Source of the DNA: Colwellia sp. | Lineage (GTDB): Bacteria; Pseudomonadota; Gammaproteobacteria; Enterobacterales; Alteromonadaceae | Direction of reading: 5' to 3' | NCBI GenBank assembly: GCA_029938115.1 | Contig: JAPYOP010000031.1 | Span: 1-52,995, forward strand | Length of the DNA stretch: 52,995 bases | In this document: one piece after another, positions 19,232 through 29,438 of the stretch | Position numbering within the stretch: position 1 is the first letter of the stretch | Layout of the letters: every line of letters begins with the position of its first letter | The notes under the pieces: generated by a model | Seen by the model: the letters and a program-made list of their open reading frames with translations, nothing else | What the model was told of the DNA's origin: nothing | Database searches by the model: none | Made by a program: the position numbers and the translations under genes

Positions 19232-19863
19232 TAACGTTGTTGGTACATATCACGCGCCTTCATAAGCTCTGGCATTGCTTCGTCAGTAGTGTAAGGGCGT
19301 AAAATAACGAGTATTTTCAAAACACCTTGATAAAAAACCGAATCATTAATTTCATTTACAATGTTTTGTGTTTGATAAAAGCTCAACCAAAAAGTATTAA
19401 TTATTCGTAATATGCTGACAATATCAGCTAGCTCTTCATCTTCAAAATTAATAATCTCAGCACTTCTTAAAGAAATTAGTAATTGACTAACTCGCTCTGC
19501 GATAGATTGTTGTACTTCGACATACTTCTCACGCAAACTTGGGTTTTTATCGAGCAAAACGGGCAAGTTGCTATAAAAGAAACGAAACTTCATCATCATT
19601 TGAAATACCGCATCCATATATAGAATAATGGCATCAAGGGGTTGAACATCACTTGTTACTTGAGGGAAGGTATCAAGAAGTAAGTTTCGAGCATACTCAT
19701 CATAAATAGACAAAATAATGTCTTCTTTATTACGAAAATGATAATACAAGTTGCCTGGGCTTATGCCTAAGTGCGCTGCGATATGATTAGTCGTAACATT
19801 TCGCTCTCCTTGCTCATTAAATAATGCAATGCTCGCCTGGATTATCTTATCGCGGGTTTTCAT
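19207..19863 (-). CDS. TetR/AcrR-family transcriptional regulator
   Basis: Residues about 5-52 form the TetR DNA-binding domain ('KIIQASIALFNEQG', 'TTNHIAAHLGISPGNLYYHFRNKEDI'). The rest is a helical ligand or dimer domain without recognisable specificity. The target is unknown. The gene lies alone and converges on kdkA, overlapping its last 25 bp. The 226 bp between its start and coaD contain no clear operator that I can name, apart from a spaced AAGCTTTAA/TTAAAGCTT inverted repeat. Confidence 0.88.
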   Translation of the reverse strand: MKTRDKIIQASIALFNEQGERNVTTNHIAAHLGISPGNLYYHFRNKEDIILSIYDEYARNLLLDTFPQVTSDVQPLDAIILYMDAVFQMMMKFRFFYSNLPVLLDKNPSLREKYVEVQQSIAERVSQLLISLRSAEIINFEDEELADIVSILRIINTFWLSFYQTQNIVNEINDSVFYQGVLKILVILRPYTTDEAMPELMKARDMYQQRYQNALELV

Positions 19864-20044
19864 AGAAGTTACTTCTTTCTTTGATTTGTTGTTTCAGCTA
19901 ATTTAAGCTTTAATAGTCGTTCTATCATACTATCAAAATTCATCAAACTTAAAGCTTTTTCGAGTAAATACTTTAACATGAATGATGACTATTTATTCAT
20001 TTTATAGTGTTTTTGATGTTAATACTTGTCAGAAACTAAACTAA

Positions 20045-20566
<522 letters not shown>

Positions 20567-20651
20567 AATTATCCTTAAACTTCAAATTCATTGATTAACA
20601 TCTATACTTAAATAAACAGTGTTTGACATAAATAATTCATTGATAATATAA

Positions 20652-22229
20652 ATGGTTTTTATGAAACGTTTAGGATATACAGCAGCAGTAGTTTTTATAG
20701 CGCTAAGTTTTAACTTAGCGGCTAAAACTAAGCCTGTCATTACACTTGCTGATGCTAAAGCCCATTACATTATTGAAGTAATGAAACATATTACTTGGCC
20801 CAATGAAGATCAAATTACACATCTCAATATTGCTATTTCAGGTAAAAACAAAGACTTGTTTGACGCACTGAATAATGAAGTCAGTAATAAAACTCTCAGT
20901 AAAAGCATTAAAATTCATCAATTAAAAAACCTTGATAACGTTCAAAATAGCTATGAGATTATTATTGTTCATAGAAGCCAGTTCTCGCTTATCCCTGCGA
21001 TCATTAAAAAACATAAAAACACCCTAATAATAAGTGATGGTAAGACAGAGCGACAAAACCTCATGGTCGGGTTATTAGCTTTTAAAAAGAATATAAAACT
21101 GACTATTAACCGTGAAAATTTAATTGCTCATGGTTTTGCCGTATCAAACGGATTACTTGGTTTTGCGGGTACAAAAGATGATTTAAAAGAGCAATTAAAA
21201 GATAAAGAGAAAACGCTTAAAAAAGTACTTCAAGATGTTGAGTTAAAAGAAGAAGAACTTAAAAAATCAAATGTGTTATTAGTGAAAAACAGAAATGAAT
21301 TAGCAAAAATCCAGTTTGACTTAAAAATGCAAAGCAGCCAGTTAAGCCGCGTGAAAACTCAATTCCATTCACTGAGAAAAAATAAAAGTGCTATAGAATT
21401 TGAATTAGCTGAAAATAAAAATAGCTTGTTGAAACAACAACAATTAATTGCTGACAAAGAAGCAGAACACCAACAACAGCAACAAAAATTATTTCAGCTA
21501 AATTTAAATATTGAGCAAAGTGAAGGCAAACTGAAGCAGCAAGTAGTTAAATTAAAAAAACAAAGTAATATTATTGACCTTAAAGAAGAAAAAATTACTG
21601 GGCAGCGCAAATTACTCTACATCACAATTGCGGTGGCTTTAATCATTTTAATCTTAAAATTTGTGGTGCTAAGAGCAAATAGAATAAGAAAACAAACCAA
21701 TAAAGAACTCGCTAACCTAAATGAACAACTGTACGAACTTGCCACAACTGATGACATGACCAAGCTTTTCAATCGGCGCCATTTTTTAGAGCTAGCTCAA
21801 AGAGGCTTAAATCAGTTACAGCGCATTAAAAGCATGGGCGCTGTTTTAATGATAGATATTGATCACTTCAAAAAAATTAATGATAATTATGGCCATGCCG
21901 CGGGCGATCGGGTATTGATTGAAGTAGCCAACATTCTTAAAGATAACTTAAGAAATTATGATGTTGTCGGCAGAGTTGGAGGAGAAGAATTTGCTATGCT
22001 TTTACCCAATAGCGACATAGATACCGCAACACAAATAGCTGAACGCATACGTGAAAAAATAGCTGATTCATCAACACCATTCCAGCAAGTATCAATAAAG
22101 TTAACGATTAGTATCGGTTTAACTGCGATTCAAGAAAATGAAAGCAGCATAGATGACATAATAAATAGAGCAGACAAAGCACTATATCAAGCCAAAAGTT
22201 CTGGGCGAAATACGGTCACTTTACTTTAA
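20652..22229 (+). CDS. YfiR-domain / coiled-coil / GGDEF diguanylate cyclase fusion
   Basis: Domain order: signal peptide (about 4-24); a YfiR-like DUF4154 domain (about 30-172); a long coiled coil (about 174-315); one membrane helix (about 321-340); and a GGDEF domain with active GGEEF at 443-447. A c-di-GMP inhibitory site RNYD (434-437) sits five residues before it. It should make c-di-GMP in the cytosol under control of the periplasmic part. In Pseudomonas, YfiR is a separate periplasmic repressor of the cyclase YfiN; here the two are one chain. An ATG three codons in (20661) is an alternative start. It ends 3 bp from the convergent mutM. Confidence 0.87.
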   Translation: MVFMKRLGYTAAVVFIALSFNLAAKTKPVITLADAKAHYIIEVMKHITWPNEDQITHLNIAISGKNKDLFDALNNEVSNKTLSKSIKIHQLKNLDNVQNSYEIIIVHRSQFSLIPAIIKKHKNTLIISDGKTERQNLMVGLLAFKKNIKLTINRENLIAHGFAVSNGLLGFAGTKDDLKEQLKDKEKTLKKVLQDVELKEEELKKSNVLLVKNRNELAKIQFDLKMQSSQLSRVKTQFHSLRKNKSAIEFELAENKNSLLKQQQLIADKEAEHQQQQQKLFQLNLNIEQSEGKLKQQVVKLKKQSNIIDLKEEKITGQRKLLYITIAVALIILILKFVVLRANRIRKQTNKELANLNEQLYELATTDDMTKLFNRRHFLELAQRGLNQLQRIKSMGAVLMIDIDHFKKINDNYGHAAGDRVLIEVANILKDNLRNYDVVGRVGGEEFAMLLPNSDIDTATQIAERIREKIADSSTPFQQVSIKLTISIGLTAIQENESSIDDIINRADKALYQAKSSGRNTVTLL

Positions 22230-22232
22230 AAG

Positions 22233-23048
22233 TTAATCTTTCTGACAGCTAGGACAAAAAACCGAACTTCGATTAGATTGTCTAACTTCTAACAAAATAT
22301 CTTTACAAGTCATACAAGCTTTTCCTGCTCGACCATAAACAAATAACGATTGAGCAAAATATCCAGGACGGCCATCTACTTGGGTAAAGTCTTTCAACGT
22401 TGTGCCACCTTGTTCAATAGCGGCACTGAGCACTTGTTTTATAATATCGGTTAAACGATTATAGCGTTTATTGCTAATATCTCCGGCTTTCGCTGTAGGT
22501 AGAATCCCTGCCAGAAACAATGCTTCATTAGCGTAAATATTACCTACGCCAACAACAATGTGATTATTCATCAAAAAAGTTTTAATTGGCACTTTTCTAT
22601 TTTTCGCTTTGGTGGATAAGTAACCATGACAAAAGTCATTACTCAACGGCTCAGGTCCTAATTTACTTAAAAGCCCCTGATTATCTTGATGTTTATCAAG
22701 CCAAAGTACCGCGCCAAAACGTCTAGGGTCATTTAACCGTAAGACAGTACCATTAATAAAAACCAACTCGAAATGGTCATGTTTAGCAACCGATGTTGTT
22801 TTGTCAATCACCCGAATAGTGCCCGACATGCCCAAATGTAAAAGCAGAGTTCCGGTATTAAAGCGAAGCAATAAGTATTTAGCGCGTCGTTCAACCGAAA
22901 TAACACTTTGACCTGCAATAGTGTGTACTTCATCAGGAATAGGCCTACGCAGCCGAGCATTGCGCACTATAACGTTTGTGACCTCATTATTAATAACGTG
23001 AGGGCTTATGCCTAAACGGCACACTTCAACTTCGGGTAATTCAGGCAT
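22233..23048 (-). CDS. mutM: Formamidopyrimidine-DNA glycosylase
   Basis: MutM (Fpg) removes 8-oxoguanine and related lesions and has AP-lyase activity. The N-terminus MPELPEVE gives the catalytic Pro2 and Glu3. The helix-two-turn-helix region contains 'VVGVGNIYANEALFLAGI'. The zinc finger is C-x2-C-x16-C-x2-C at the end, with 'RSSVFCPSCQ'. At 271 residues the length is normal. The gene follows a small anchored protein by 12 bp on the same strand and converges on the GGDEF fusion. Confidence 0.97.
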   Translation of the reverse strand: MPELPEVEVCRLGISPHVINNEVTNVIVRNARLRRPIPDEVHTIAGQSVISVERRAKYLLLRFNTGTLLLHLGMSGTIRVIDKTTSVAKHDHFELVFINGTVLRLNDPRRFGAVLWLDKHQDNQGLLSKLGPEPLSNDFCHGYLSTKAKNRKVPIKTFLMNNHIVVGVGNIYANEALFLAGILPTAKAGDISNKRYNRLTDIIKQVLSAAIEQGGTTLKDFTQVDGRPGYFAQSLFVYGRAGKACMTCKDILLEVRQSNRSSVFCPSCQKD

Positions 23049-23060
23049 AAAAAGCTCAAG

Positions 23061-23552
23061 TTACGATATTGGAATAAGCTGACTGCTTATGGCGGCAGGT
23101 AAAGCCAGCCATATTTTTTTCTGCTGGTTATACACTAATAATTGATCTGTTAATGGATACAAAGTAAATTTTTGTTGCTGCTCTACACTGGCTAAACTTA
23201 GCTCAACCTCTACTCCATCTTGACCATTAACAACAATATCATCAGCTTGTACTAAACCACTACTTTGCTGCCAAGAAAACATCACTTGCTCAATTTGCTG
23301 ATTAGTTAGATCAAGTAACACGCCCTGACTAGTCATTTGCCAAGCTCTGCCAATACGTTCAAAGGTTATACTTTTATTGCCCGGTAGAAATACAGAAAGT
23401 GTTAAAACAACACTGTGTTCAGGTAAAAGCAATTGATCATTAGCTTCGTTATTTTCAGGAAACAAACGGTCATTGGTGCCATTAATTAACAAAATAATAA
23501 TCATAACTGAAAATATAATGACATTATTCCATGCTGTTTTAGATAGTTTCAT
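23061..23552 (-). CDS. Conserved membrane-anchored hypothetical protein upstream of mutM
   Basis: A 163-residue protein with one N-terminal membrane helix (about 10-25) and a beta-rich, presumably periplasmic, remainder ('ITFERIGRAWQMTSQG', 'VYNQQKKIWLALP'). I do not recognise a known domain. It lies 12 bp upstream of mutM in the same direction, so it is probably co-transcribed; this does not show a repair role. Confidence 0.65.
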   Translation of the reverse strand: MKLSKTAWNNVIIFSVMIIILLINGTNDRLFPENNEANDQLLLPEHSVVLTLSVFLPGNKSITFERIGRAWQMTSQGVLLDLTNQQIEQVMFSWQQSSGLVQADDIVVNGQDGVEVELSLASVEQQQKFTLYPLTDQLLVYNQQKKIWLALPAAISSQLIPIS

Positions 23553-23626
23553 AGCGATTCTTTGACAAAGTTGATGCTACTATCATACTGAAATTAAGTG
23601 TCAAATCACAGGCTATTAAATAGTTC

Positions 23627-24046
23627 TTAACTTGGTAAATATGCAATTTTCCAATATCCTTCTAGCATATCCAGCATTTGACAAAAATTAGCACCCACAT
23701 CATCTTTAACGAAGTAACCCGCTATTTGTTTCTTAAAGGCGGCGGTAATATCTTCCTCCGCTTGTGAGGTTGTTAGTACAAAAACAACACTCGATTGTAA
23801 TGTTTCGTCTTCTCTAATTTGTGACAAAAATTCAATGCCACTCATTCTCGGCATTTGAAGATCTAATAAAATGATATAAGGCAGTGGGATTTCTCCAGAT
23901 CTTAATAGTTTTAGGGCTTCCAAGCCATCATGTGCTCTTACAATGGTATTCGCGATACGCCGTTTTTGAAAACTTCTCTTCATACCTTCGGCATCTACGT
24001 CATCATCCTCGACCATCAATATAGTAAGCTGTTCATGATTCATCAT
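23627..24046 (-). CDS. Single-domain response regulator, Rcp1-like
   Basis: A 139-residue receiver with no output domain. Acidic pocket 'VEDDDVDAEG', phospho-acceptor in 'ILLDLQMPRMSG', switch Thr in 'LTTSQAEED' and Lys in 'YFVKDDV' are all present. The sequence type resembles Rcp1-like regulators that pair with bacteriophytochrome-like kinases. A clear AAGGA site precedes the ATG. It follows the large sensor kinase by 28 bp and is the likely phosphate partner, signalling by protein contact. Confidence 0.9.
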   Translation of the reverse strand: MMNHEQLTILMVEDDDVDAEGMKRSFQKRRIANTIVRAHDGLEALKLLRSGEIPLPYIILLDLQMPRMSGIEFLSQIREDETLQSSVVFVLTTSQAEEDITAAFKKQIAGYFVKDDVGANFCQMLDMLEGYWKIAYLPS

Positions 24047-24074
24047 ATTGTCCTTCTTCCTTAATGTGATTATT

Positions 24075-27000
24075 TCAATTTCGATTATTTAACTCGTTGG
24101 TATATGGCCACTTTACTATTATGAGTGTGCCCCGACCTTCACTTGGGTCTATGCTAATTGTACCGCCATGATGCTGCACTGTTTTTTTCACCAAAGCTAA
24201 CCCCATCCCACTACCTTCTGTTTTATCTCTTGATTGCAATGTTTGAAACATTTCTAACGCTTTTTCATGCAGGGTAAGGGGAATGCCCGGACCATCATCT
24301 TGTATATGAATAACATGATAATTTTGATCTAATTCTTCATGGCTCTCCATAGTTATTTCAATAATACCAACGCCCTTATCATGATGCTTAATCGCATTAG
24401 AAATTAAGTTTCTAATCACTAATTCAAAAGGTACTTTTTGTACCGTAATATTGATATTTGGTGCTATACAGCTAAAACCATCTCTGTCGCCATTTAAATC
24501 AAAAACATCATTAACAACCACTCCTAAATTTAGGGTTTCTACCTGATATTCTGTTCTTCCTGCTCGCGAGTAATCAAGCAAATCATTTAACAAGGTTATC
24601 ATTCGCTTACTTCGGTTTTTCAATAGCTTTAAATGCTCTTTAGATTCTTCCGGCAATAACTCATGACAATCTTCTTCTAACCAGCTCACTAACTGTGAAA
24701 TGCCATTTAACGGTGACTTCAAATCATGGGACGCGACATAAGCAAATTGATTTAAGTCGGCATTGGCAGCCTCTAACTTACTAATCTTTTTGGACAATTC
24801 AACTTTAGCCGTTAACAGTTGTTCACTATTTTGTTTATTAATAGTTATGTCCGTTCTAATTGAAATATAACTTTCTGGCCGACCATTACTATTCATAAAA
24901 GGCACAATAGTTGTATTTACCCAGTATAAATGACCACTTTTAGACTTATTGCAAATATCACCCTGCCAAGTATTCCCTTGAGATATATCTTTGTACATTT
25001 TAGTAAAAAAGTCTTTCGGGTGATAACCAGAGTTAAGCTTTCTATGATTTTTCCCAAGCAATTCAGTCTCACTATAGCCGCTGATTTTAGTGAACTTTTC
25101 ATTGATATAAATAATATTTCCCTTTATATCTGTAATAGAAACAATGGCATGTTCATCTAAAGCTCTTTTTTGTTGCAATAACGCTTTATCTTGTGCTGTT
25201 TGAGTTAACAGTAAGTTGTGAAAACTTCTGGCAAGCACTCCACTCTCATCTTGCGCATTAATAGGCAATTCGCTTACTTTGCCAGTGCTACTATACTGTT
25301 TCACTTGTGAGGTAATTAACTTTAAAGATTGAGAGAAACGACGACTCAACAGTAAGGCAAAAGCTAAAGCAACAATAGCCAAACCAAAGCCTATTAATAA
25401 GCTTCTATTACGAGTAGTAGTAATTTCAGCAAGTAACGTTTGTTGATCCATTTGAATAAACAGCCGAATAACATTATCACCGCCTTTTGAGGATAAATTA
25501 ATAGTGCGATAATGCCCTTTCGCACTATTATTAATAAAACTACCATCGTTGACTAATTGTAGTTTTTGACGGTTTCTTGCTATTGCCGGAGCTAACTTTG
25601 GAAACAGTTGCTGTAAGGTAAGGTTTTTTTGAGTCTTAATAAAAGTATCGTTCTGTAAGGGAGTTACGCTATAAATTATCTGTCCTTGGTAGTCAGCAAG
25701 AAAGAGCGTTTCTCCACTTAATGTTGCTAGTTTCAAGCTTTGCATGTACGAAAAAAAATCTACTTGCAAAGAGAGTACACCGAATATTTCATTATTATCA
25801 TCATGAATGGGGATAAACAAATGCAATAAGGGGGTTGAATTTTGAGTAGCTTTACCATTGAAAGAATCATTAACAAAAATCACCTCTGCACTTTGTAAGT
25901 TTGTGCTCTTAATGAATAAGTTCTTGGCTACTTTATCTAGTTGAGCATTCGAGTCACTAAAGGCTTGTGCATTGCTTTTATAGCTTTTGACTAATTCTTT
26001 CTTGGAAGGGTACTCTATATATCTCAATTGCAAATAATTTTGATCCTTTTTCAACATTTTCAAAAAAATAATGTTGAGACGTTCAGTCCATAATTGATAA
26101 TTAGTCAAATTTTTCTGATCTATCGACCGAATAATGCCTTTTATTGGTGGTGTGTTACTTAAAAAAATCAAATCACTTTTAGCGTCTTGATAGATATTTT
26201 TTAACAATGGCTCTATATAATCGCCATAACTTAAAAGAGCCTTATTTTGACGCTCTTGAGTAACCTTTACCGCATCAATATAATAAATACCACTCACAAA
26301 TATACTGATCGTTATTGCCAAAAAAAATGTAAATAATGAGAACACTAATACTTGTGAATATTTAGCCTTACCCACTTCAAGCAACTTACCTGCTTCTACA
26401 GCAATATTTGAGAGCTTATTTATACTTTCTTCACTTTTGTTTTCAAGTGTTTTTGAGCTTTGCAGCAAAGTAATTATAATACCTAGTGTTAACACGGCAT
26501 AAGCCACTACTTTTAAAAAGTGGGCAATATTGAAATGATTATCAAACAGTGCAGTAGAACCAAAGCTCATATGCAGTTGTGTTATTACTTCAGGAATGAG
26601 ACTTAATAATAAAGCAAATTTTAAAGCGCTTGCCTTACGTTGATACCAAAACCACACCAATACCGCAGATAAAATAAAAAGAGCTAAAGGGACAACATCG
26701 TACGGCCTAGTTATAAAAGCATTTTTAAAGGTTGTTTGAGGTAAATTTTGACTTGTCGCTGCTAAAATAACTGCACTAATTGCAAAAGCGATAAAAAATA
26801 CTGAAATGATAATGAGTGTTTGGGTTTGGCCTATACTTTTATTAAACACTTGTTCATAACCACCATTAACACGCGGCTTTGATGCCCTCGTTAACCATAA
26901 GCTCAACAGAACGCCAACAATCATAATACTGGCATTGAACAGCCGAGAAAAAGCCCACGTAAAGGGTATAAAATCACTATTAGGTACCGTTGCAGAAATA

Positions 27001-27344
27001 ATTCTAGTCGCCGCTAAGGTATGAAAAGCATCGGTCAAACCAGCACATATTAATGCTAGCCCAATAATAGGAATAGATATGTCTTTATTTTGATAGTAAT
27101 GAACAAAGGAGGCTACGCCTGCAATAATGGCTAATGTTACAGCACTCCATTCAAGCAATGCATGGTGCAATGCTCCTGTTAAGGCATAAAACTGTTGATC
27201 AGAGGTTATATTGGTATTATTGCTTGTTATATTTAATGGTAAGGAGATTGAGCTAAAATCAATACCTAATAAATTTAACGTGTAAGGTAAAAGACTGATA
27301 AAAATTATAAAAAAAACAAAGTAGCGCTTAAAATTTTTATTCAT
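24075..27344 (-). CDS. Membrane sensor histidine kinase: MASE3-like, extracytoplasmic sensor, HAMP, PAS, HisKA, HATPase
   Basis: A 1089-residue kinase. About seven helices in residues 8-295 resemble a MASE3-type membrane sensor ('ALHHALLEWSAVTLAI', 'CAGLTDAFHTLA'). A second helix pair (about 330-355 and 655-675) frames a roughly 300-residue extracytoplasmic sensory domain. HAMP, then PAS ('ITDIKGNIIYINEKFTKISGY'), then a HisKA box with His873 ('SHDLKSPLNG') follow. The N box is 'NLISNAIKHH' and the G boxes 'DDGPGIP' and 'GSGMGLALVKK'. The kinase core resembles Cph1-type enzymes. It sits between REC-GGDEF-EAL and a single-domain regulator on one strand, with short gaps. The signal is unknown. 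Confidence 0.88.
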   Translation of the reverse strand: MNKNFKRYFVFFIIFISLLPYTLNLLGIDFSSISLPLNITSNNTNITSDQQFYALTGALHHALLEWSAVTLAIIAGVASFVHYYQNKDISIPIIGLALICAGLTDAFHTLAATRIISATVPNSDFIPFTWAFSRLFNASIMIVGVLLSLWLTRASKPRVNGGYEQVFNKSIGQTQTLIIISVFFIAFAISAVILAATSQNLPQTTFKNAFITRPYDVVPLALFILSAVLVWFWYQRKASALKFALLLSLIPEVITQLHMSFGSTALFDNHFNIAHFLKVVAYAVLTLGIIITLLQSSKTLENKSEESINKLSNIAVEAGKLLEVGKAKYSQVLVFSLFTFFLAITISIFVSGIYYIDAVKVTQERQNKALLSYGDYIEPLLKNIYQDAKSDLIFLSNTPPIKGIIRSIDQKNLTNYQLWTERLNIIFLKMLKKDQNYLQLRYIEYPSKKELVKSYKSNAQAFSDSNAQLDKVAKNLFIKSTNLQSAEVIFVNDSFNGKATQNSTPLLHLFIPIHDDNNEIFGVLSLQVDFFSYMQSLKLATLSGETLFLADYQGQIIYSVTPLQNDTFIKTQKNLTLQQLFPKLAPAIARNRQKLQLVNDGSFINNSAKGHYRTINLSSKGGDNVIRLFIQMDQQTLLAEITTTRNRSLLIGFGLAIVALAFALLLSRRFSQSLKLITSQVKQYSSTGKVSELPINAQDESGVLARSFHNLLLTQTAQDKALLQQKRALDEHAIVSITDIKGNIIYINEKFTKISGYSETELLGKNHRKLNSGYHPKDFFTKMYKDISQGNTWQGDICNKSKSGHLYWVNTTIVPFMNSNGRPESYISIRTDITINKQNSEQLLTAKVELSKKISKLEAANADLNQFAYVASHDLKSPLNGISQLVSWLEEDCHELLPEESKEHLKLLKNRSKRMITLLNDLLDYSRAGRTEYQVETLNLGVVVNDVFDLNGDRDGFSCIAPNINITVQKVPFELVIRNLISNAIKHHDKGVGIIEITMESHEELDQNYHVIHIQDDGPGIPLTLHEKALEMFQTLQSRDKTEGSGMGLALVKKTVQHHGGTISIDPSEGRGTLIIVKWPYTNELNNRN

Positions 27345-27365
27345 ATTTATTTCATTATTTTTTTA

Positions 27366-29102
27366 TTATTGCCTAACAACACAGGGCATCATGTTTGGAT
27401 AACGAGAAAACAAAGCTATTTTATTTATTTCACCTGGTGGTAGCGGTTTTGATAATAAATAGCCTTGCAGTTTTTGAATATTTAACATCTGGCACAGTGT
27501 TAAATGGGATTGAAATTCTACCCCTTCAGCAACAATATTAAGCTTTAAATACTGCAACATAATCACTAAACCATGGATTATTTTTTCATTGGAAAAATCA
27601 ACACCTTCAGGTGGCATCAATGATTTATCAATTTTAACTGTATCAATGGGAAAATGATGAAGGTGTGATAAGGAGGAAAAGCCAGTACCGAAATCATCAA
27701 GTGCTATTTTGCAACCCAGTTCACTCAGACTGTTAATTACTGCCTGTGTTTGCCATGAGTCGTCTAATAGTGCCGTTTCTGTAATTTCAAATTCAATAGT
27801 CTCAGGTTGGATACTATATTGTTTGAAGCATTTTTTTATATGCGGCAAGAGTAAACTGTCGAGTAATTGTATGGGTGATAAATTAATTGCCATCGTTAAA
27901 TCAGGGCAATGCTCTTGCCAAATGCTAATTTGTCGGCAGGCTTGGCTAATAACCCAACGACCAATGGGCTTGATAAGTCGACTCTCTTCAGCAATTGGAA
28001 TAAATATATCAGGGCTAATTAAACCTTGGTCGCTATGCCATCTAAGTAAAGCCTCAAAACCAATAATGGCACTATCTTCACAGTTAAACACTGGCTGATA
28101 AAAAAGTTCAAACTGCTGCTTATCTAACGCTTGGCTTAAGTCATTTTCAATTTTATAGCGATTCAAAAATTGTTGCTGCATTTCATCTTCAAAAAAAGCT
28201 ATTTGGTTTCGTCCTAATTTTTTTGCCTTATACATGGCAATATCAGCTTTTTTGAATAAATCACTCGCATCATTGGCATTATCAGGATAAATAGAAATAC
28301 CAATGCTTGCTGCCATATTAATTTGCGCATCATTAATGAAAAACGGTTTAATCAGAACATTTAAAATTCTTAAAGAAACCTTCTCTGCATCTCCAACACG
28401 GTCAAGGTGATTTAAGATAATAGCAAACTCATCTCCTCCCAAACGGGAAAAGACTTCATTACCCCGTAAACAAGTATGAATTCTATGTACTACTTTTTGC
28501 AATAATATATCACCCACATCATGACCATGCGTATCATTTACATACTTAAAATGATCTAAATCGAAAAGTAGTAATGCCGTTTTATGCTTTTGGCGTTCAT
28601 TATTAGCTATGGTAAGTTTTAATGATTCATCAAAGAAATAACGATTGGCGAGTTTAGTGAGATTATCTTGTTCGGCTAACTGTTTAACTTTTTTATAACT
28701 TTCTTTTAATTTTGTTTCCATATCAAATCTTGCTTGAGCCGCTAGAATTGCTCGACGTAATCGATAGCCCGTTATATCAGATTTGATAATGAAGTCATGG
28801 GCGCCAGCTTGTAAACAACTTAGCGCCAACTCTTCTTGTTCAGATGTACTCATCATGATGATGGCACTATGCTTTTCTATATTTTGCTCTTGAATTTCTT
28901 TCAATAACTCTAAGCCGTTTTTCTTTGGCATAGTGTAATCAAGTAAAACAACGTCAAAATTTTGCTCTATAATGAGTGACAAAGCGGAGTCTACGTCTTC
29001 AGCTTCAGTGATGACATTGCCAGAATCAATACGCCTCATCATTCGTTTAATGTGGATTCTATCTACTTGATCATCATCAACAATAAGAATTTTCATCGAC
29101 AT
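27366..29102 (-). CDS. Response regulator with GGDEF and EAL domains (c-di-GMP turnover)
   Basis: Domain order from the 29102 start: receiver (about 1-120, Asp55 in 'VVLLDYTMPKKNG'), GGDEF (GGDEF at 222-226) and EAL (EAL at 350-352). The GGDEF signature is intact but the inhibitory site reads RGNE instead of RxxD. The EAL part keeps its metal and catalytic residues ('GFEALLRW', 'NLSP', 'EITE', 'ALDDFGTGFSSL', 'VKIDKSL', 'VAEGVE', 'LQGYLLSKPLP'), so both activities look possible. I choose the ATG at 29102, with GAGG 5 nt upstream, over the ATG five codons earlier (29117). First gene of the three-gene signalling operon. Confidence 0.92.
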   Translation of the reverse strand: MSMKILIVDDDQVDRIHIKRMMRRIDSGNVITEAEDVDSALSLIIEQNFDVVLLDYTMPKKNGLELLKEIQEQNIEKHSAIIMMSTSEQEELALSCLQAGAHDFIIKSDITGYRLRRAILAAQARFDMETKLKESYKKVKQLAEQDNLTKLANRYFFDESLKLTIANNERQKHKTALLLFDLDHFKYVNDTHGHDVGDILLQKVVHRIHTCLRGNEVFSRLGGDEFAIILNHLDRVGDAEKVSLRILNVLIKPFFINDAQINMAASIGISIYPDNANDASDLFKKADIAMYKAKKLGRNQIAFFEDEMQQQFLNRYKIENDLSQALDKQQFELFYQPVFNCEDSAIIGFEALLRWHSDQGLISPDIFIPIAEESRLIKPIGRWVISQACRQISIWQEHCPDLTMAINLSPIQLLDSLLLPHIKKCFKQYSIQPETIEFEITETALLDDSWQTQAVINSLSELGCKIALDDFGTGFSSLSHLHHFPIDTVKIDKSLMPPEGVDFSNEKIIHGLVIMLQYLKLNIVAEGVEFQSHLTLCQMLNIQKLQGYLLSKPLPPGEINKIALFSRYPNMMPCVVRQ

Positions 29103-29210
29103 AACTACCTCATCCATGAGCGGGAAGTTGCTCCTGCATTTTAAGCTTTAATAACCTAACGTAGACTGGAGTATAGTACAAAATTTAGAAAAGACATTTT
29201 TTGGACATAA

Positions 29211-29235
29211 AAAAACCCAGTAAAACTGGGCTTTT
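29211..29235 (-). terminator. Terminator after rpmB-rpmG
   Basis: CCCAGT (29216-29221) pairs with ACTGGG (29225-29230) around an AAA loop and is flanked by A and T runs. It lies 24 bp after the rpmG stop and also just upstream of the signalling operon's promoter region. Confidence 0.75.
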
Positions 29236-29258
29236 CATTTGTATAAAGTAAAAATTAA

Positions 29259-29414
29259 TTACTTAATTTTAGCTTCTTTATACATTACGTGTTTACGTGC
29301 TTTTGGATCAAATTTCTTGATTTCCATTTTTTCTGGCATAGTCTTTTTATTTTTATCAGTAGTATAAAAATGACCTGTACCTGCACTAGAAACTAAACGA
29401 ATTTTATCGCGCAT
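29259..29414 (-). CDS. rpmG: 50S ribosomal protein L33
   Basis: A 51-residue protein, [20 protein letters not shown]..., with the L33 tail '[19 protein letters not shown]'. This is the Cys-free form of L33 (no zinc ribbon), so not a zinc-dependent paralogue. An AAGGA ribosome-binding site precedes the ATG. It follows rpmB by 24 bp, the conserved rpmB-rpmG pair. Confidence 0.97.
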   Translation of the reverse strand: MRDKIRLVSSAGTGHFYTTDKNKKTMPEKMEIKKFDPKARKHVMYKEAKIK

Positions 29415-29438
29415 AATAATTCCTTACTTAAAAAGTGA

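Noticed and set aside
19900..19970. AAGCTTTAA/TTAAAGCTT inverted repeat between the TetR gene and coaD as an operator
   Set aside because: The arms are about 35-40 bp apart and AT-rich; too weak to call without comparison.
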